From Janthinobacterium sp. BJB426 (GTDB taxonomy: Bacteria; Pseudomonadota; Gammaproteobacteria; Burkholderiales; Burkholderiaceae_D), in contig NZ_PDZL01000005.1 of assembly GCF_002735705.1 (NCBI RefSeq), forward strand, positions 186,001 to 250,000: a DNA stretch of 64,000 nt. Direction: 5' to 3'. This document shows positions 47,928 to 57,163 of this stretch, piece by piece. The position numbers were made by a program, and so were the translations under genes. How positions within the stretch are numbered: position 1 is the first letter of the stretch; the number at the start of each line of letters is the position of its first letter. Under the pieces are notes generated by a model that ran no database searches, was not told the DNA's origin, and worked only from the letters and a program-made list of their open reading frames with translations.

Positions 47928-48818
47928 TTAAGAATGGCCGTCGCCTGACGGCTCGGGCATGTTCATCAGCAGGCAGGAGCGGAATTTCGACGGCGACATC
48001 TGCTTGTGGGCCAAAAACTGGCGGTTGAAATTGGAGAGGTTGTTGAAGCCCGTGCGGTAGCAGATATCGGTGACCTTCATGTCCGTGTTCATCAGCAGCT
48101 CGCAGGCCAGCGCGATGCGCTCCTGGTTGACGTATTGAATGAACGAGGTGCCCGTATGCTTGCGGAAGAAGCGCGTGAATTTCAAGGTATTCATTTCCGC
48201 CACGTCGGCCACGTCCTGCTCGCAAAAATCGAGCGTGATGTTCTGCTTGATATAAGCCAGCACCAGGTTGATGGTCGACGACATGTAGCGGCCCGCCTGC
48301 GCCAGGTAGGTGACGCTGGCCAGCGGGCGCCGCTCGCGGCAGTCGCACAGCTCGCCGAACAGGCGCGTAAACAGTTCGACGCGGCGCAAGCCCTGCGCCG
48401 TCGTCAATTCCTTCATCAGCGGCACCAGGCGCAGGCCCAGCGCATCGGGAAATTGCAGACCCCTGCCTGCCTCGCCCAGCAGGGCTTTCAGGGGCGCCAT
48501 TTCCGGGAACAGCAGCGCGCAGCGTTCGATGAAGTCGCTGGAAAACTGCAGCACCAGGTCGCGCTCGGGCAGGACCACGCCTTCCGGCAGTTCGCTGACC
48601 CAGTTATGCGGCAGGTTCGGCCCCGTCAGGATCAGATTGCCCGCCCCGTAACTGCCGATATGGTCGCCGATAAAAAATTTGCCATTCGATGTAATGATGA
48701 AGTGCAGTTCATACTCGGGATGAAAATGCCATTTCGCCACGGTGTGCGGAAAGCCGTGCGCCCACGCGCGAAACGATTCGTGGATCGGTTTGTGGATCAG
48801 TTCCAGGTCAGGCGTCAC
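47928..48818 (-). CDS. AraC-family transcriptional regulator of the polyol operon
   Basis: 296 residues, GTG start with AAGGGAA upstream. The N-terminal cupin sensor domain (WHFHPEYELHFIITSNGKFF) is followed by the C-terminal double HTH (VADVAEMNTLKFTRFFRKHT; KVTDICYRTGFNNLSNFNRQ, then FLAHKQMSPSKFR). It is encoded inside the operon between the ATPase and xylulokinase, so it should be autoregulated with the pathway. Similar to MtlR-type regulators of polyol operons by context and architecture. Confidence 0.9.
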   Translation of the reverse strand: MTPDLELIHKPIHESFRAWAHGFPHTVAKWHFHPEYELHFIITSNGKFFIGDHIGSYGAGNLILTGPNLPHNWVSELPEGVVLPERDLVLQFSSDFIERCALLFPEMAPLKALLGEAGRGLQFPDALGLRLVPLMKELTTAQGLRRVELFTRLFGELCDCRERRPLASVTYLAQAGRYMSSTINLVLAYIKQNITLDFCEQDVADVAEMNTLKFTRFFRKHTGTSFIQYVNQERIALACELLMNTDMKVTDICYRTGFNNLSNFNRQFLAHKQMSPSKFRSCLLMNMPEPSGDGHS

Positions 48819-48860
48819 GGCAGTTCCCTTGCACGGTCTTGGTCACCCTATTCTAACCAC

Positions 48861-49976
<1,116 letters not shown>

Positions 49977-49978
49977 GA

Positions 49979-51019
49979 TCAGTCTCCTGCCAGTTCAATC
50001 TGGATCTTGACGTCGCGCGGATGGCCCTTGGCCGCTTCTTCGAACGCCTGCACGCCATCGGCAAAGCCGAAGGTGCGCGAAATGAAAGGCTTGACGTCGA
50101 TCTTGCCCGAGGCCAGCAAGGCGATGGCGCGCGGGAAGATGTTCGCGTAGCGGAACACCGATTCGATGCGCACTTCCTTGGCCTGGATGGCGACGATATC
50201 GAAAGGCACGTTCTCGGGCGGCATGCCGACCAGCACCAGGCAGCCGTTCGGGCACAGCAGCTCGACGATGTTGTCGTAGGCGCGCATGCTGCCGCTGGCC
50301 TCGAAAACGATGTCGGCGCCCCAGCCGTCCGTCAAGTCGCGCACCGTGTCCGCCAGACTGGCCCGGCGCACATCGACCGTGGTCACTGCCGGATTTCCGG
50401 CGAACAGGGCCAGTTTTTCCGGCACCAGGTCGGCCAGGATCACGCGCGAGCAGCCGCCCGCCAGCGCCGCCAGCGTGTTCATGGCGCCGATGGTGCCGGC
50501 GCCGATCACCACGGCCACGTCACCGGGCTTGATGGCCGCCTTTTTCGCCGCCTGCAAGCCAATGGCCAGCGGTTCGACGATGGCGCCTTCGCCGAAGCTG
50601 ACGTTGTCGGGCAGCTTGAATGTGAACGAGGCCGGATGCACGACATATGGCGTGAGGCAACCGTGGATGGGCGGCGTGGCCCAAAAGCGCACGGCGGGAT
50701 CGAGGTTGTACAGGCCGCGCATGGTGGCGGGAGAATCGAACTGCGGCACGCCCGGCTCCATGCAGACACGGTCGCCCACTTTCAGGTGCGTCACCTCCTC
50801 TCCCACTTCGGCCACGACGCCGGACGCCTCATGACCGAGCACCATCGGTGCTTCGACGGCGAAGGGACCGATCTTGCCATGCTTGAAGTAATGCACGTCG
50901 CTGCCGCAGATGCCCACGGTATGAATCTTGATTTTCACATCGCGCGGACCGACGGCGAGCGGCATGTCGATGTCGCGCAAGGTGATGGAATGCGCTTGTT
51001 CCAGTACGAGTGCTTGCAT
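49979..51019 (-). CDS. Zinc-dependent polyol dehydrogenase (sorbitol/xylitol dehydrogenase type)
   Basis: Medium-chain dehydrogenase oxidising a sugar alcohol to a ketose with NAD+. 346 residues. Catalytic zinc ligands C38 (GICGSD), H63 and E64 (LGHEASG). The four-Cys structural zinc lobe is absent; that region reads [20 protein letters not shown] as in sorbitol dehydrogenases, followed by [12 protein letters not shown] site [11 protein letters not shown]. With xylulokinase in the same operon the product is probably D-xylulose (substrate xylitol or D-arabitol), though sorbitol to fructose cannot be ruled out. It starts 12 bp after permease 2. Confidence 0.92.
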   Translation of the reverse strand: MQALVLEQAHSITLRDIDMPLAVGPRDVKIKIHTVGICGSDVHYFKHGKIGPFAVEAPMVLGHEASGVVAEVGEEVTHLKVGDRVCMEPGVPQFDSPATMRGLYNLDPAVRFWATPPIHGCLTPYVVHPASFTFKLPDNVSFGEGAIVEPLAIGLQAAKKAAIKPGDVAVVIGAGTIGAMNTLAALAGGCSRVILADLVPEKLALFAGNPAVTTVDVRRASLADTVRDLTDGWGADIVFEASGSMRAYDNIVELLCPNGCLVLVGMPPENVPFDIVAIQAKEVRIESVFRYANIFPRAIALLASGKIDVKPFISRTFGFADGVQAFEEAAKGHPRDVKIQIELAGD

Positions 51020-51031
51020 GATGAATTCCTT

Positions 51032-51997
51032 TTATTTGTGTTTGAGCATGGAGTTGAGCAGCCGTCCCAGGATGCCGACGAACAGCAGCGGCGGCAGCGC
51101 CAGCAGCACGGTGGAAGCGTTCACCACGCCCCACGGCACTTCCTGGCCCATCGACGTGAAGGCCGACGCCACCACGGGCAAGGTCATGCTTTTCGACGAG
51201 GTGAGCGCCAGCGCGATCATCAGTTCATTCCAGACCAGCACGAAGCTGAAGACGATGCCACCCATCAGGGTCTTCGACGCCACCGGCAGGGCCACGTGCC
51301 AGAACACCTGGTACGGGCCATAGCCGTCCAGCGCGGCCGCTTCCTCGATCTCTTTCGGGATGCGCGCAAACGCGGGAATCGACAGCCAGATGATGGTCGA
51401 CAGGGTCACCAGCAGATACGTCACCACCATCGACAGGCGCGAGTCGTACAGACCCAGGTCGATCCAGATCGAGATCAGGGGAATGGCGACGGCGACGGGT
51501 GGCAAAAAACGCAGGGACAGCAGGAAGAACTGGATATCCTTCTTGGCCGGGACCGGATAGCGGGCGATCGCATACGCGGCCGGCACGCCCAGCACGGCGC
51601 CCAGCAACACGGCCACGCCGACGATGGCCACGCTGTTGCCCAGTCCCGTCAGCACTTCGGGGCTGGCCAGCACCTGTTTGTAGTTGGCCAGGGTCGGGCT
51701 GAAGAAAAAGCGCGGCACAGGCGTGACGATATCCATCAGCTCCTTGAAGGAATTGAGCACGGCCCACAGGATGGGGAACAGCGCCACCAGAATAATCACG
51801 GTGGTGATGGCGGTGGTGGTGATGGCGCTGGCACCGCCCGGGGTGCGCAGCACCCTAAGACACCTGACAAAACCGTTGCGAGCAGATGTGAGTTGTGGCT
51901 GAGAAGCGGAGCTGTGCGCATGCACAGTGAGCATCGGAGGCCGCAAATCGCGCTGCGCAGTAGGTTTGGTTAGGGTGTTCTTAGTCAGTTTTCCCAT
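51032..51997 (-). CDS. Sugar-alcohol ABC transporter permease 2 (MalG type), N-terminus from a repeat
   Basis: 321 residues from ATG 51997, which overlaps the permease 1 stop by 13 bp. Six transmembrane helices start only at about residue 61 (TTVIILVALFPILWAVLNSF); the conserved EAA loop is IPKEIEEAAALDGYGPYQVF. The first six or so codons (MGKLTK) look native. The following 42 codons (up to about CLRVLR) are encoded by the repeat at 51851-51977, making the cytoplasmic N-terminus far longer than in MalG relatives. An ATG inside the repeat (about 51934) could also serve as the start. Codon use in that stretch differs from the rest. Confidence 0.9.
   Translation of the reverse strand: MGKLTKNTLTKPTAQRDLRPPMLTVHAHSSASQPQLTSARNGFVRCLRVLRTPGGASAITTTAITTVIILVALFPILWAVLNSFKELMDIVTPVPRFFFSPTLANYKQVLASPEVLTGLGNSVAIVGVAVLLGAVLGVPAAYAIARYPVPAKKDIQFFLLSLRFLPPVAVAIPLISIWIDLGLYDSRLSMVVTYLLVTLSTIIWLSIPAFARIPKEIEEAAALDGYGPYQVFWHVALPVASKTLMGGIVFSFVLVWNELMIALALTSSKSMTLPVVASAFTSMGQEVPWGVVNASTVLLALPPLLFVGILGRLLNSMLKHK
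51851..51977 (-). repeat. Dispersed repeat, copy 2, inside permease 2
   Basis: The core 51870-51968 is the reverse-complement relative of 10946-11069, with blocks ACCTACTGCGCAG, GCGATTTGCGGCCT, CGATGCTCACTG, CGCACAGCTCCGCTTCT and CTCACATCTGCTCGCAACGG. A central perfect hairpin CTGTGC-GCAT-GCACAG lies at 51912-51927. Just outside, CACCCTAA (51851-51858) and TTAGGGTG (51970-51977) form an 8-bp inverted repeat, but copy 1 has no such outer ends. It sits at the permease 1/permease 2 junction and stays open in the permease 2 frame. Confidence 0.82.
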
Positions 51998-52875
51998 TTG
52001 GCGACCCGCTTCCAGAGTAAGGTGAAAATAACAGTCGTGGCCAGCATCATCAGCACGGCCATGCTGGACGCATACGACACCTTGCCCATCAGGCCGATGC
52101 CTTGCGCATACGCGTACATGTCCAGGGTTTCGGTGGAGATGCCGGGGCCGCCCTTGGTCATCACGTAGATCAGGTCGAACGAGCGCAGCGACTCGACCAT
52201 CTTGATGAACACGAGGCTCATGATGGGCACCTTCAGCATCGGCAGCGCGATGTACGCATACACCTGGAGCGTGCTGGCGTAATCGAGGCGCGCCGCTTCC
52301 AGCGGTTCGCCGGGCAGGGTTTCCAGCAGCTTCAGGATCACGGCGCCGAAGAACAGGCCCCACTGCCAGATGTCGACCAGCGCCACCGCGTACAGGGCCG
52401 TGGCGGGATCGGACAGCAAGGCCGTGCCGCCCAGGCCCACGCATTCGAGCATCCAGTTGAGGATGCCCATCAGCGGTGAATACATGAACTTCCAGATGAA
52501 GGCGGCCGAGACGCGCGGCAGCAGCACGGGCACGATCAGCAGCAACGCGATGACGTCACGCGTGCGTCCCTTCACCTTCTCGAACAGGAACACGGCCAGC
52601 AGCACGCCGACGATCAGCGAGCCGGCCACGGTGACCACTTCCCAGATGGCCGACACCTGCACGGCATTGACGAATCGGCGGTCGCCGAACAGGCGGATAA
52701 AATTGGCAAAACCGACATACTCGCTGTCGCTGTAGCGCAGCACGCGGTTTTGCAGGGCCAGGTTGATGGCGGCGATGCTGGGCACCAGGCCCAGTATCAG
52801 CAGGACCAGCAGCGGCAGTGTCAGAAAGACTGCGGGCAGCCAGGTGTGGCGTTTTTTACGGATGGGGTGCGGCAT
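51985..52875 (-). CDS. Sugar-alcohol ABC transporter permease 1 (MalF type)
   Basis: 296 residues from ATG 52875 (a TTG at 52890 is an alternative). Six transmembrane helices; the first is at about 11-35 (AVFLTLPLLVLLILGLVPSI). The EAA loop is PGEPLEAARLDYASTLQVYA. Pairs with permease 2 to form the inner-membrane channel. The ribosome site is weak. The gap to the binding-protein gene (120 bp) holds a perfect 13-bp-arm palindrome that may lower expression relative to the binding protein. Confidence 0.93.
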   Translation of the reverse strand: MPHPIRKKRHTWLPAVFLTLPLLVLLILGLVPSIAAINLALQNRVLRYSDSEYVGFANFIRLFGDRRFVNAVQVSAIWEVVTVAGSLIVGVLLAVFLFEKVKGRTRDVIALLLIVPVLLPRVSAAFIWKFMYSPLMGILNWMLECVGLGGTALLSDPATALYAVALVDIWQWGLFFGAVILKLLETLPGEPLEAARLDYASTLQVYAYIALPMLKVPIMSLVFIKMVESLRSFDLIYVMTKGGPGISTETLDMYAYAQGIGLMGKVSYASSMAVLMMLATTVIFTLLWKRVAKWEN

Positions 52876-52933
52876 GGCAATGGCTTTCAAACGTGAACAG
52901 GCGAGCGCTGGCTTTACCCCAAAAGCAAGAGCT

Positions 52934-52960
52934 GGGGTCAGACCCGCCGGGTCTGACCCC
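52934..52960 (-). repeat. Perfect REP-like palindrome between binding protein and permease genes
   Basis: GGGGTCAGACCCG (52934-52946), one C, then CGGGTCTGACCCC (52948-52960): a 27-bp perfect palindrome able to form a 13-bp hairpin (with a small loop). It lies 35 bp past the binding-protein stop. The place matches that of the REP sequences between malE and malF of E. coli, known to protect malE mRNA from 3' decay. A matching role here is inference. Confidence 0.85.
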
Positions 52961-52995
52961 TGATTTAAGCTAACGGAGTCGTCGGCGATACGGGC

Positions 52996-54267
52996 TTACT
53001 GACGTTTCTTAGCCCGCTGCATCACTTCCGTCGCATACTCATTCGCTTCATCGAGCGCGCTTTGCACGTCGCCGCGCGTGCCCGTAAACACTTCCTCCAG
53101 CACCACGCCCAGGTTGTCGCCGATATCCGGCCACTCGGGACTAGGCCAGATGGTGACGCGCGAGACAGGCGTGGTGTCCGTCAGGCCCGCCTGGATCTGC
53201 GGCTTGACGTGCTTGCGGAAGTAGTCGCTGTTGATGGTGCTGGTGCGGTTGTAGTCGCTGAAGACGTTGTCCTTCAGGCGCGCCTGCTCCTGCTCCTTGC
53301 CCGTGGCGAAAGCGATGAACTTGCCGGCCGCCTGGCGCGTGCATTCATCCCTGGCGCCCGCGGCGGAGATGGCCAGGCCATGGCCGTAGGCGGCAGATGC
53401 CAGCGGCGCGGGCGGGCGCACATAGCCCACCTTGTCGACCACCGAGGATTTTTTCGGGTCTTCCATCCAGTCGGCGAAGGGTGTCGACTCGATCATGAAG
53501 GCCACCTTGCCCGACCTGAACGCTTCGAGCGCATTGCTCCAGTCGTAGGTGGCGCCGCCAGGCGGAGAATACTTGAACAGGTCGCGGTACAGGGTCGTCG
53601 CTTTGACTGCCTGCGGCGAATTGAAGGTGGGCACGCCATCCTTTTCCCACTTGCCGCCGGCGGCCAGCATGAACGGCGACCAGCGCCACACATTCATGCC
53701 CGAGCCGCGCTGGCCCCGCGCCGCCCAGCCGTACACATTCGGCGGGCTGTTCATTTTCTTGACGGCGGCGACCAGTTCGTCGAGCGTCTTCGGCACGGCG
53801 ATGCCGGCCTTTTCCAGCAGGTCACGGCGGTAGAACAGGAAGTCGCTGCCGCCGATCAGGGGCGCGAAGTACGCCACGCCCCTGTACGAGGCGACGGCGC
53901 GGCGGCCCGGCAGGAAGTCGTCGTAGTCGGCCTCCTTGGGCAGGTATTTGAGCAGCGGGACGACCCAGCCTGCCGTGGCAAATTCGGCCACGTTGGCTTC
54001 ATCGATGTAGTAGATCTGGTAGGAGCCGGCCTTGGTGGAGGCGTCGAGGCGGGCTTTCGAGCGGCGGTCGTTTTCGCCGAAATAGCTGATTTGTACCTTG
54101 GTGCCGCTTTTCTTTTCATACTCGGCAAGGGTCTTTTCCATCACCGTCAGACCCAGGCTTTTTTGCGCCAGCACCTTGAGCACGGGCACCGAGCAGCTTT
54201 GCGCCGAGGCGTCTGCGAACCCGGCGGACATGAGGGCGCCCCATGCAACAGCAGTCATGATTTTCAT
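52996..54267 (-). CDS. Sugar-alcohol ABC transporter, periplasmic binding protein
   Basis: 423 residues; signal peptide of about 22 residues (MKIMTAVAWGALMSAGFADA, cut after SAQ). Family 1 extracellular sugar-binding fold as in MalE/SmoE/MtlE: LKVLAQKSLGLTVMEKTLAE, YQIYYIDEANVAEFATAGWV, GGSDFLFYRRDLLEKAGI, then WRWSPFMLAAGG and FRSGKVAFMIESTPFADWM. A GGAG site precedes the ATG. First gene of the seven-gene operon; the promoter region has a nested inverted repeat 12 bp upstream. Aromatic residues in the pocket fit a polyol ligand. Confidence 0.93.
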   Translation of the reverse strand: MKIMTAVAWGALMSAGFADASAQSCSVPVLKVLAQKSLGLTVMEKTLAEYEKKSGTKVQISYFGENDRRSKARLDASTKAGSYQIYYIDEANVAEFATAGWVVPLLKYLPKEADYDDFLPGRRAVASYRGVAYFAPLIGGSDFLFYRRDLLEKAGIAVPKTLDELVAAVKKMNSPPNVYGWAARGQRGSGMNVWRWSPFMLAAGGKWEKDGVPTFNSPQAVKATTLYRDLFKYSPPGGATYDWSNALEAFRSGKVAFMIESTPFADWMEDPKKSSVVDKVGYVRPPAPLASAAYGHGLAISAAGARDECTRQAAGKFIAFATGKEQEQARLKDNVFSDYNRTSTINSDYFRKHVKPQIQAGLTDTTPVSRVTIWPSPEWPDIGDNLGVVLEEVFTGTRGDVQSALDEANEYATEVMQRAKKRQ

Positions 54268-54279
54268 AACACGTCTCCA

Positions 54280-54324
54280 TTTTTATAGTCCGGCGGTTTT
54301 CCACCGGTATGCCAACTATAAAAA
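54280..54324 (-). promoter_or_regulatory. Nested inverted repeat upstream of the polyol operon
   Basis: TTTTTATAGT (54280-54289) and ACTATAAAAA (54315-54324) form a perfect 10-bp inverted repeat with a 25-bp spacer. Inside it CCGGCGG (54290-54296) and CCACCGG (54301-54307) are a second near-perfect one. It ends 12 bp before the start codon of the binding-protein gene. It may be a repressor or activator operator or a leader hairpin; the AraC-type regulator is a candidate but such proteins usually prefer direct repeats. Confidence 0.55.
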
Positions 54325-54403
54325 CAAAGACCGCGCGCCACCACTACAAAAGGCGCGGGTTTCTAAATACTTTTTTTCACTTCACTGATACGCATTTTCC
54401 GCC

Positions 54404-54946
54404 TCAATCCAGGCGAAAATCCTTGCGGTAGACATTCGTGTCCTTGCCATCGGGCGGCAGGCGCGAAAAACGCTCGAAGCGCAGGCCCAGCTTGTTGAGC
54501 AGATTGATCGACGTCTGGTTCTGCTGCGAAGTGATGCCGTACACGGTGGGCAGGCGCAGCACGTGCTGCGCATGGTGCATGATGGCGGCAGCCGCCTCCC
54601 AGGCATAGCCCTGGCCCCAATATGCGGGCAGCAGGGCGTAGCCGATATCGGGACCGGGCAGGCTGGCGCGCAGGATCAGGCCGCAGATGCCCATGGCGAC
54701 GCCGTCGCCGCGCCGTTCGACGATGCAGAAGGCATAGCCATGCTGCCGAAACTGCGCTATCGCTCCCGTCTCCAGCGCCGCGCGGGCCGCCTCCACGGTG
54801 TGCAGGTTGCGCTGGCCGATATGGGCGATCCATGACGGCTCGTTGACCAGCGCCAGATAGAACGCCGCATCGTCGGGCGTGACGGTGCGCAGGCGCAAGC
54901 GGGGCGTATCGATGACGGTCATCGACTCTGTCGCGGCGCCGCTCAT
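54404..54946 (-). CDS. GNAT N-acetyltransferase, RimJ/RimL-like
   Basis: 180 residues. It begins with the RimJ-like TPRLRLRTVTPDDAAFYLAL; the acetyl-CoA motif is GYALLPAYWGQGYAWEAAAA, with NQTSINLLNKLGLRFERF after it. It may acetylate a protein N-terminus or small amine; substrate unknown. The ATG at 54946 overlaps the stop of the GNAT gene upstream (ATGA); a second ATG (54922) directly before the domain is possible. Confidence 0.86.
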   Translation of the reverse strand: MSGAATESMTVIDTPRLRLRTVTPDDAAFYLALVNEPSWIAHIGQRNLHTVEAARAALETGAIAQFRQHGYAFCIVERRGDGVAMGICGLILRASLPGPDIGYALLPAYWGQGYAWEAAAAIMHHAQHVLRLPTVYGITSQQNQTSINLLNKLGLRFERFSRLPPDGKDTNVYRKDFRLD

Positions 54947-55461
54947 GCCGGCCACTGCATCGGATCGGTCAGCAGCTGGTACATCACGTAGGCGTCCACA
55001 TAGCCCAGTTGCGCGTGGCGGTAAGCCAGCGGCAGGGTGGCGACGACCGTAAAGCCCAGCTTTTTCCACAGGGTGACGGCGGCAAGGTTGGTGCTGACGA
55101 CAAAGTTGAACTGCATCGCCAGGTAGCCCGCGCGGCGCGCTTCTTCCATGCAGTGCACGCCCAGCAGGCGGCCCACGCCCACGCCCTGCGCGGCCGGATC
55201 GACCATGAACGAGGCATTGGCCACGTGCGATCCATGGCCCGGCTGGTTCGCCACCAGCTTGTACATGCCAAGCAGCCGCTCGCTGCCCATCACGGCGACA
55301 AAGCTTTGCACACCGGGGCCGAACCAGTAGGCATGGCATGCTTCGCGCGTCGTGTCGGCGGGGAAGGTATAGGTGTCGCCGGCGGCCACCAGGGTGTGGA
55401 AGATTTCCCACATGGCGTCGAAGTCGGCTTCGCTGGCCGGGCGGATGTCAATTTCTTTCAA
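54943..55461 (-). CDS. GNAT N-acetyltransferase
   Basis: 172 residues, with a TTG start supported by CGGGAG 7 nt upstream. Acetyl-CoA site FMVDPAAQGVGVGRLLGVHC, then NLAAVTLWKKLGFTVVATLP. Resembles the phosphinothricin/small-molecule acetyltransferase branch. Coupled to the second GNAT by 4 bp. The cytosine-deaminase-like gene upstream ends 36 bp before the TTG, so the three may be one transcript. Confidence 0.86.
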   Translation of the reverse strand: MKEIDIRPASEADFDAMWEIFHTLVAAGDTYTFPADTTREACHAYWFGPGVQSFVAVMGSERLLGMYKLVANQPGHGSHVANASFMVDPAAQGVGVGRLLGVHCMEEARRAGYLAMQFNFVVSTNLAAVTLWKKLGFTVVATLPLAYRHAQLGYVDAYVMYQLLTDPMQWPA

Positions 55462-55497
55462 GGCGGTGCTCCCGATAACAAGTGATGGCTGATTGTA

Positions 55498-56772
55498 TCA
55501 GCGCCCCAGGCGGAAATTCACGCTATCGGGCCGCCCCGGCAGGTGCAGGCGCGATTGCGCACGGGGCGCCTCGCTGACGACTTTCCCGCGGCGCAGCACC
55601 AGGCGCCGCGCCGCGCGCAGGCGCAACGCTTCCACCGTGGAGCTGCTATCGAGGATTACCAGATCCGCATGGCAGCCGGGAGCGATGCCGTAGCCATCGA
55701 GGCCCAGGATGGTCGCCGGCGTCTGCGTCACGGCCAGGAAGCACTCGTGCATCGCTTGCTGGCCCGTCATCTGCGCCACGTGCAGCCCCATGTGCGCCAC
55801 TTCCAGCATGTCGCCCGAACCGAGGCTGTACCACGGATCCATCACGCAGTCGTGGCCAAAGGCGACGGGAATGCCGACAGCCAGCATCTCGGGCACGCGC
55901 GTCATGCCGCGCCGCTTCGGATACGTATCGTGGCGCGCCTGCAGGGTGATGTTGATGAGGGGGTTGGCGATGGCCGCCACGCCCGCCTCGCGGATCAGCG
56001 GCAGGAGCTTGCTCACATAATAGTTGTCCATCGAATGCATCGATGTCAGGTGCGAACCCGTCACCCTGCCCTGCATGCCCAGGCGCTGGCTGTGGAAGGC
56101 CAGTGTTTCGATGTGGCGCGACAGCGGGTCGTCCGACTCGTCGCAATGCATGTCGACCATCAAGCCACGCTCGCAGGCAAATTCGCACAGCAGGCGCACG
56201 GATTCCGCGCCGTCGGCCATGGTGCGCTCGAAATGCGGGATGCCGCCCACCACGTCGACGCCCATGGCAATCGCGCGCTTCAGATTATCGAAGGCGCCGG
56301 GACTGCGCAGGATGCCATCCTGCGGAAAGGCCACCAGTTGCAGGTCAAGATACGGCGCCACCTGGCGTTTCACGTCGAGCAGCGCTTCGACGGCCAGCAG
56401 GCGCGGGTCGCAGATATCCACGTGCGAGCGGATGGCCAGCAAGCCGCGCGCCACGGCCCAGTCGCAATACTGCAGGGCGCGTTGCACCAGCGCGTCCTGC
56501 GTCAGTTGCGGTTTCAGCTCGCCCCACAGGGCGATGCCTTCGAGCAGGGTGCCAGACGCGTTCACGCGCGGCAAGCCGTAGCTGAGCGTGGCGTCCATGT
56601 GGAAGTGGGCGTCGACGAACGGCGGCGTGACCAGGTCGCCGGCGGCGTCGATCTCTTGCGCGCCCTGCACGGGCAAGACGGGGCCGACGGCGGCGATGCG
56701 ACCACCCTCGATGGCGATATCGATGGCGCGGCGCCCGTCGGGCAGGCTGGCATTGCGGATGACAAGGTCCAT
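55498..56772 (-). CDS. Cytosine deaminase-like amidohydrolase
   Basis: 424 residues, near the 427 of E. coli CodA. Metal ligands H56 and H58 in DAHFHMD, His in DMHCDESDD, and Asp in GHDCVMDPWYSLG; the catalytic Glu is the E of CDESDD, and GSHLTSMHSMDNYY matches the CodA substrate loop. Probably deaminates cytosine or a related pyrimidine or pterin in salvage. No codB permease is seen nearby, so the substrate is open. Confidence 0.88.
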   Translation of the reverse strand: MDLVIRNASLPDGRRAIDIAIEGGRIAAVGPVLPVQGAQEIDAAGDLVTPPFVDAHFHMDATLSYGLPRVNASGTLLEGIALWGELKPQLTQDALVQRALQYCDWAVARGLLAIRSHVDICDPRLLAVEALLDVKRQVAPYLDLQLVAFPQDGILRSPGAFDNLKRAIAMGVDVVGGIPHFERTMADGAESVRLLCEFACERGLMVDMHCDESDDPLSRHIETLAFHSQRLGMQGRVTGSHLTSMHSMDNYYVSKLLPLIREAGVAAIANPLINITLQARHDTYPKRRGMTRVPEMLAVGIPVAFGHDCVMDPWYSLGSGDMLEVAHMGLHVAQMTGQQAMHECFLAVTQTPATILGLDGYGIAPGCHADLVILDSSSTVEALRLRAARRLVLRRGKVVSEAPRAQSRLHLPGRPDSVNFRLGR

Positions 56773-56996
56773 GCGGACACTCCTTCGGTTGACTACGGTA
56801 CCTGATGCTTCCAGTGCATTGTCCTCTTATCTTCCTCAAGGATGCTGCAGTGCAAGAATATAGTCACTGGCAAAAGCGTAGCCATAGATTTCATGACAAC
56901 GCTTTGCGCGCGCGCAAACTTCCCGCAAATGCTGCCGGGCGCATGAATACAGCGAGCATGCAGAAAACACGCGGCGCACGCCCTTGAGAAAATAGC

Positions 56997-57025
56997 TTTC
57001 AACTAACTCGAATCACCGCTAGAAT
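56997..57025 (+). promoter_or_regulatory. Possible phasin promoter in the 391-bp gap
   Basis: TTTCAA (56997-57002), 17-bp spacer, TAGAAT (57020-57025): moderate sigma-70 match about 140 bp before the phasin gene. The gap 56773-57163 shows no gene or strong repeat. Confidence 0.35.
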
Positions 57026-57163
57026 ATTCATATTGCGTTGCATCATAAAAAGTCCATGATCAGCTTTTAGCGCGCTACCTACTTTACAAAACGCGGCCAA
57101 CTCTGGTTTTCGGGATTTTGCAGAGCGTTTTGCCAGCATTTTAATCCGTACAAAGGAGTAAAT

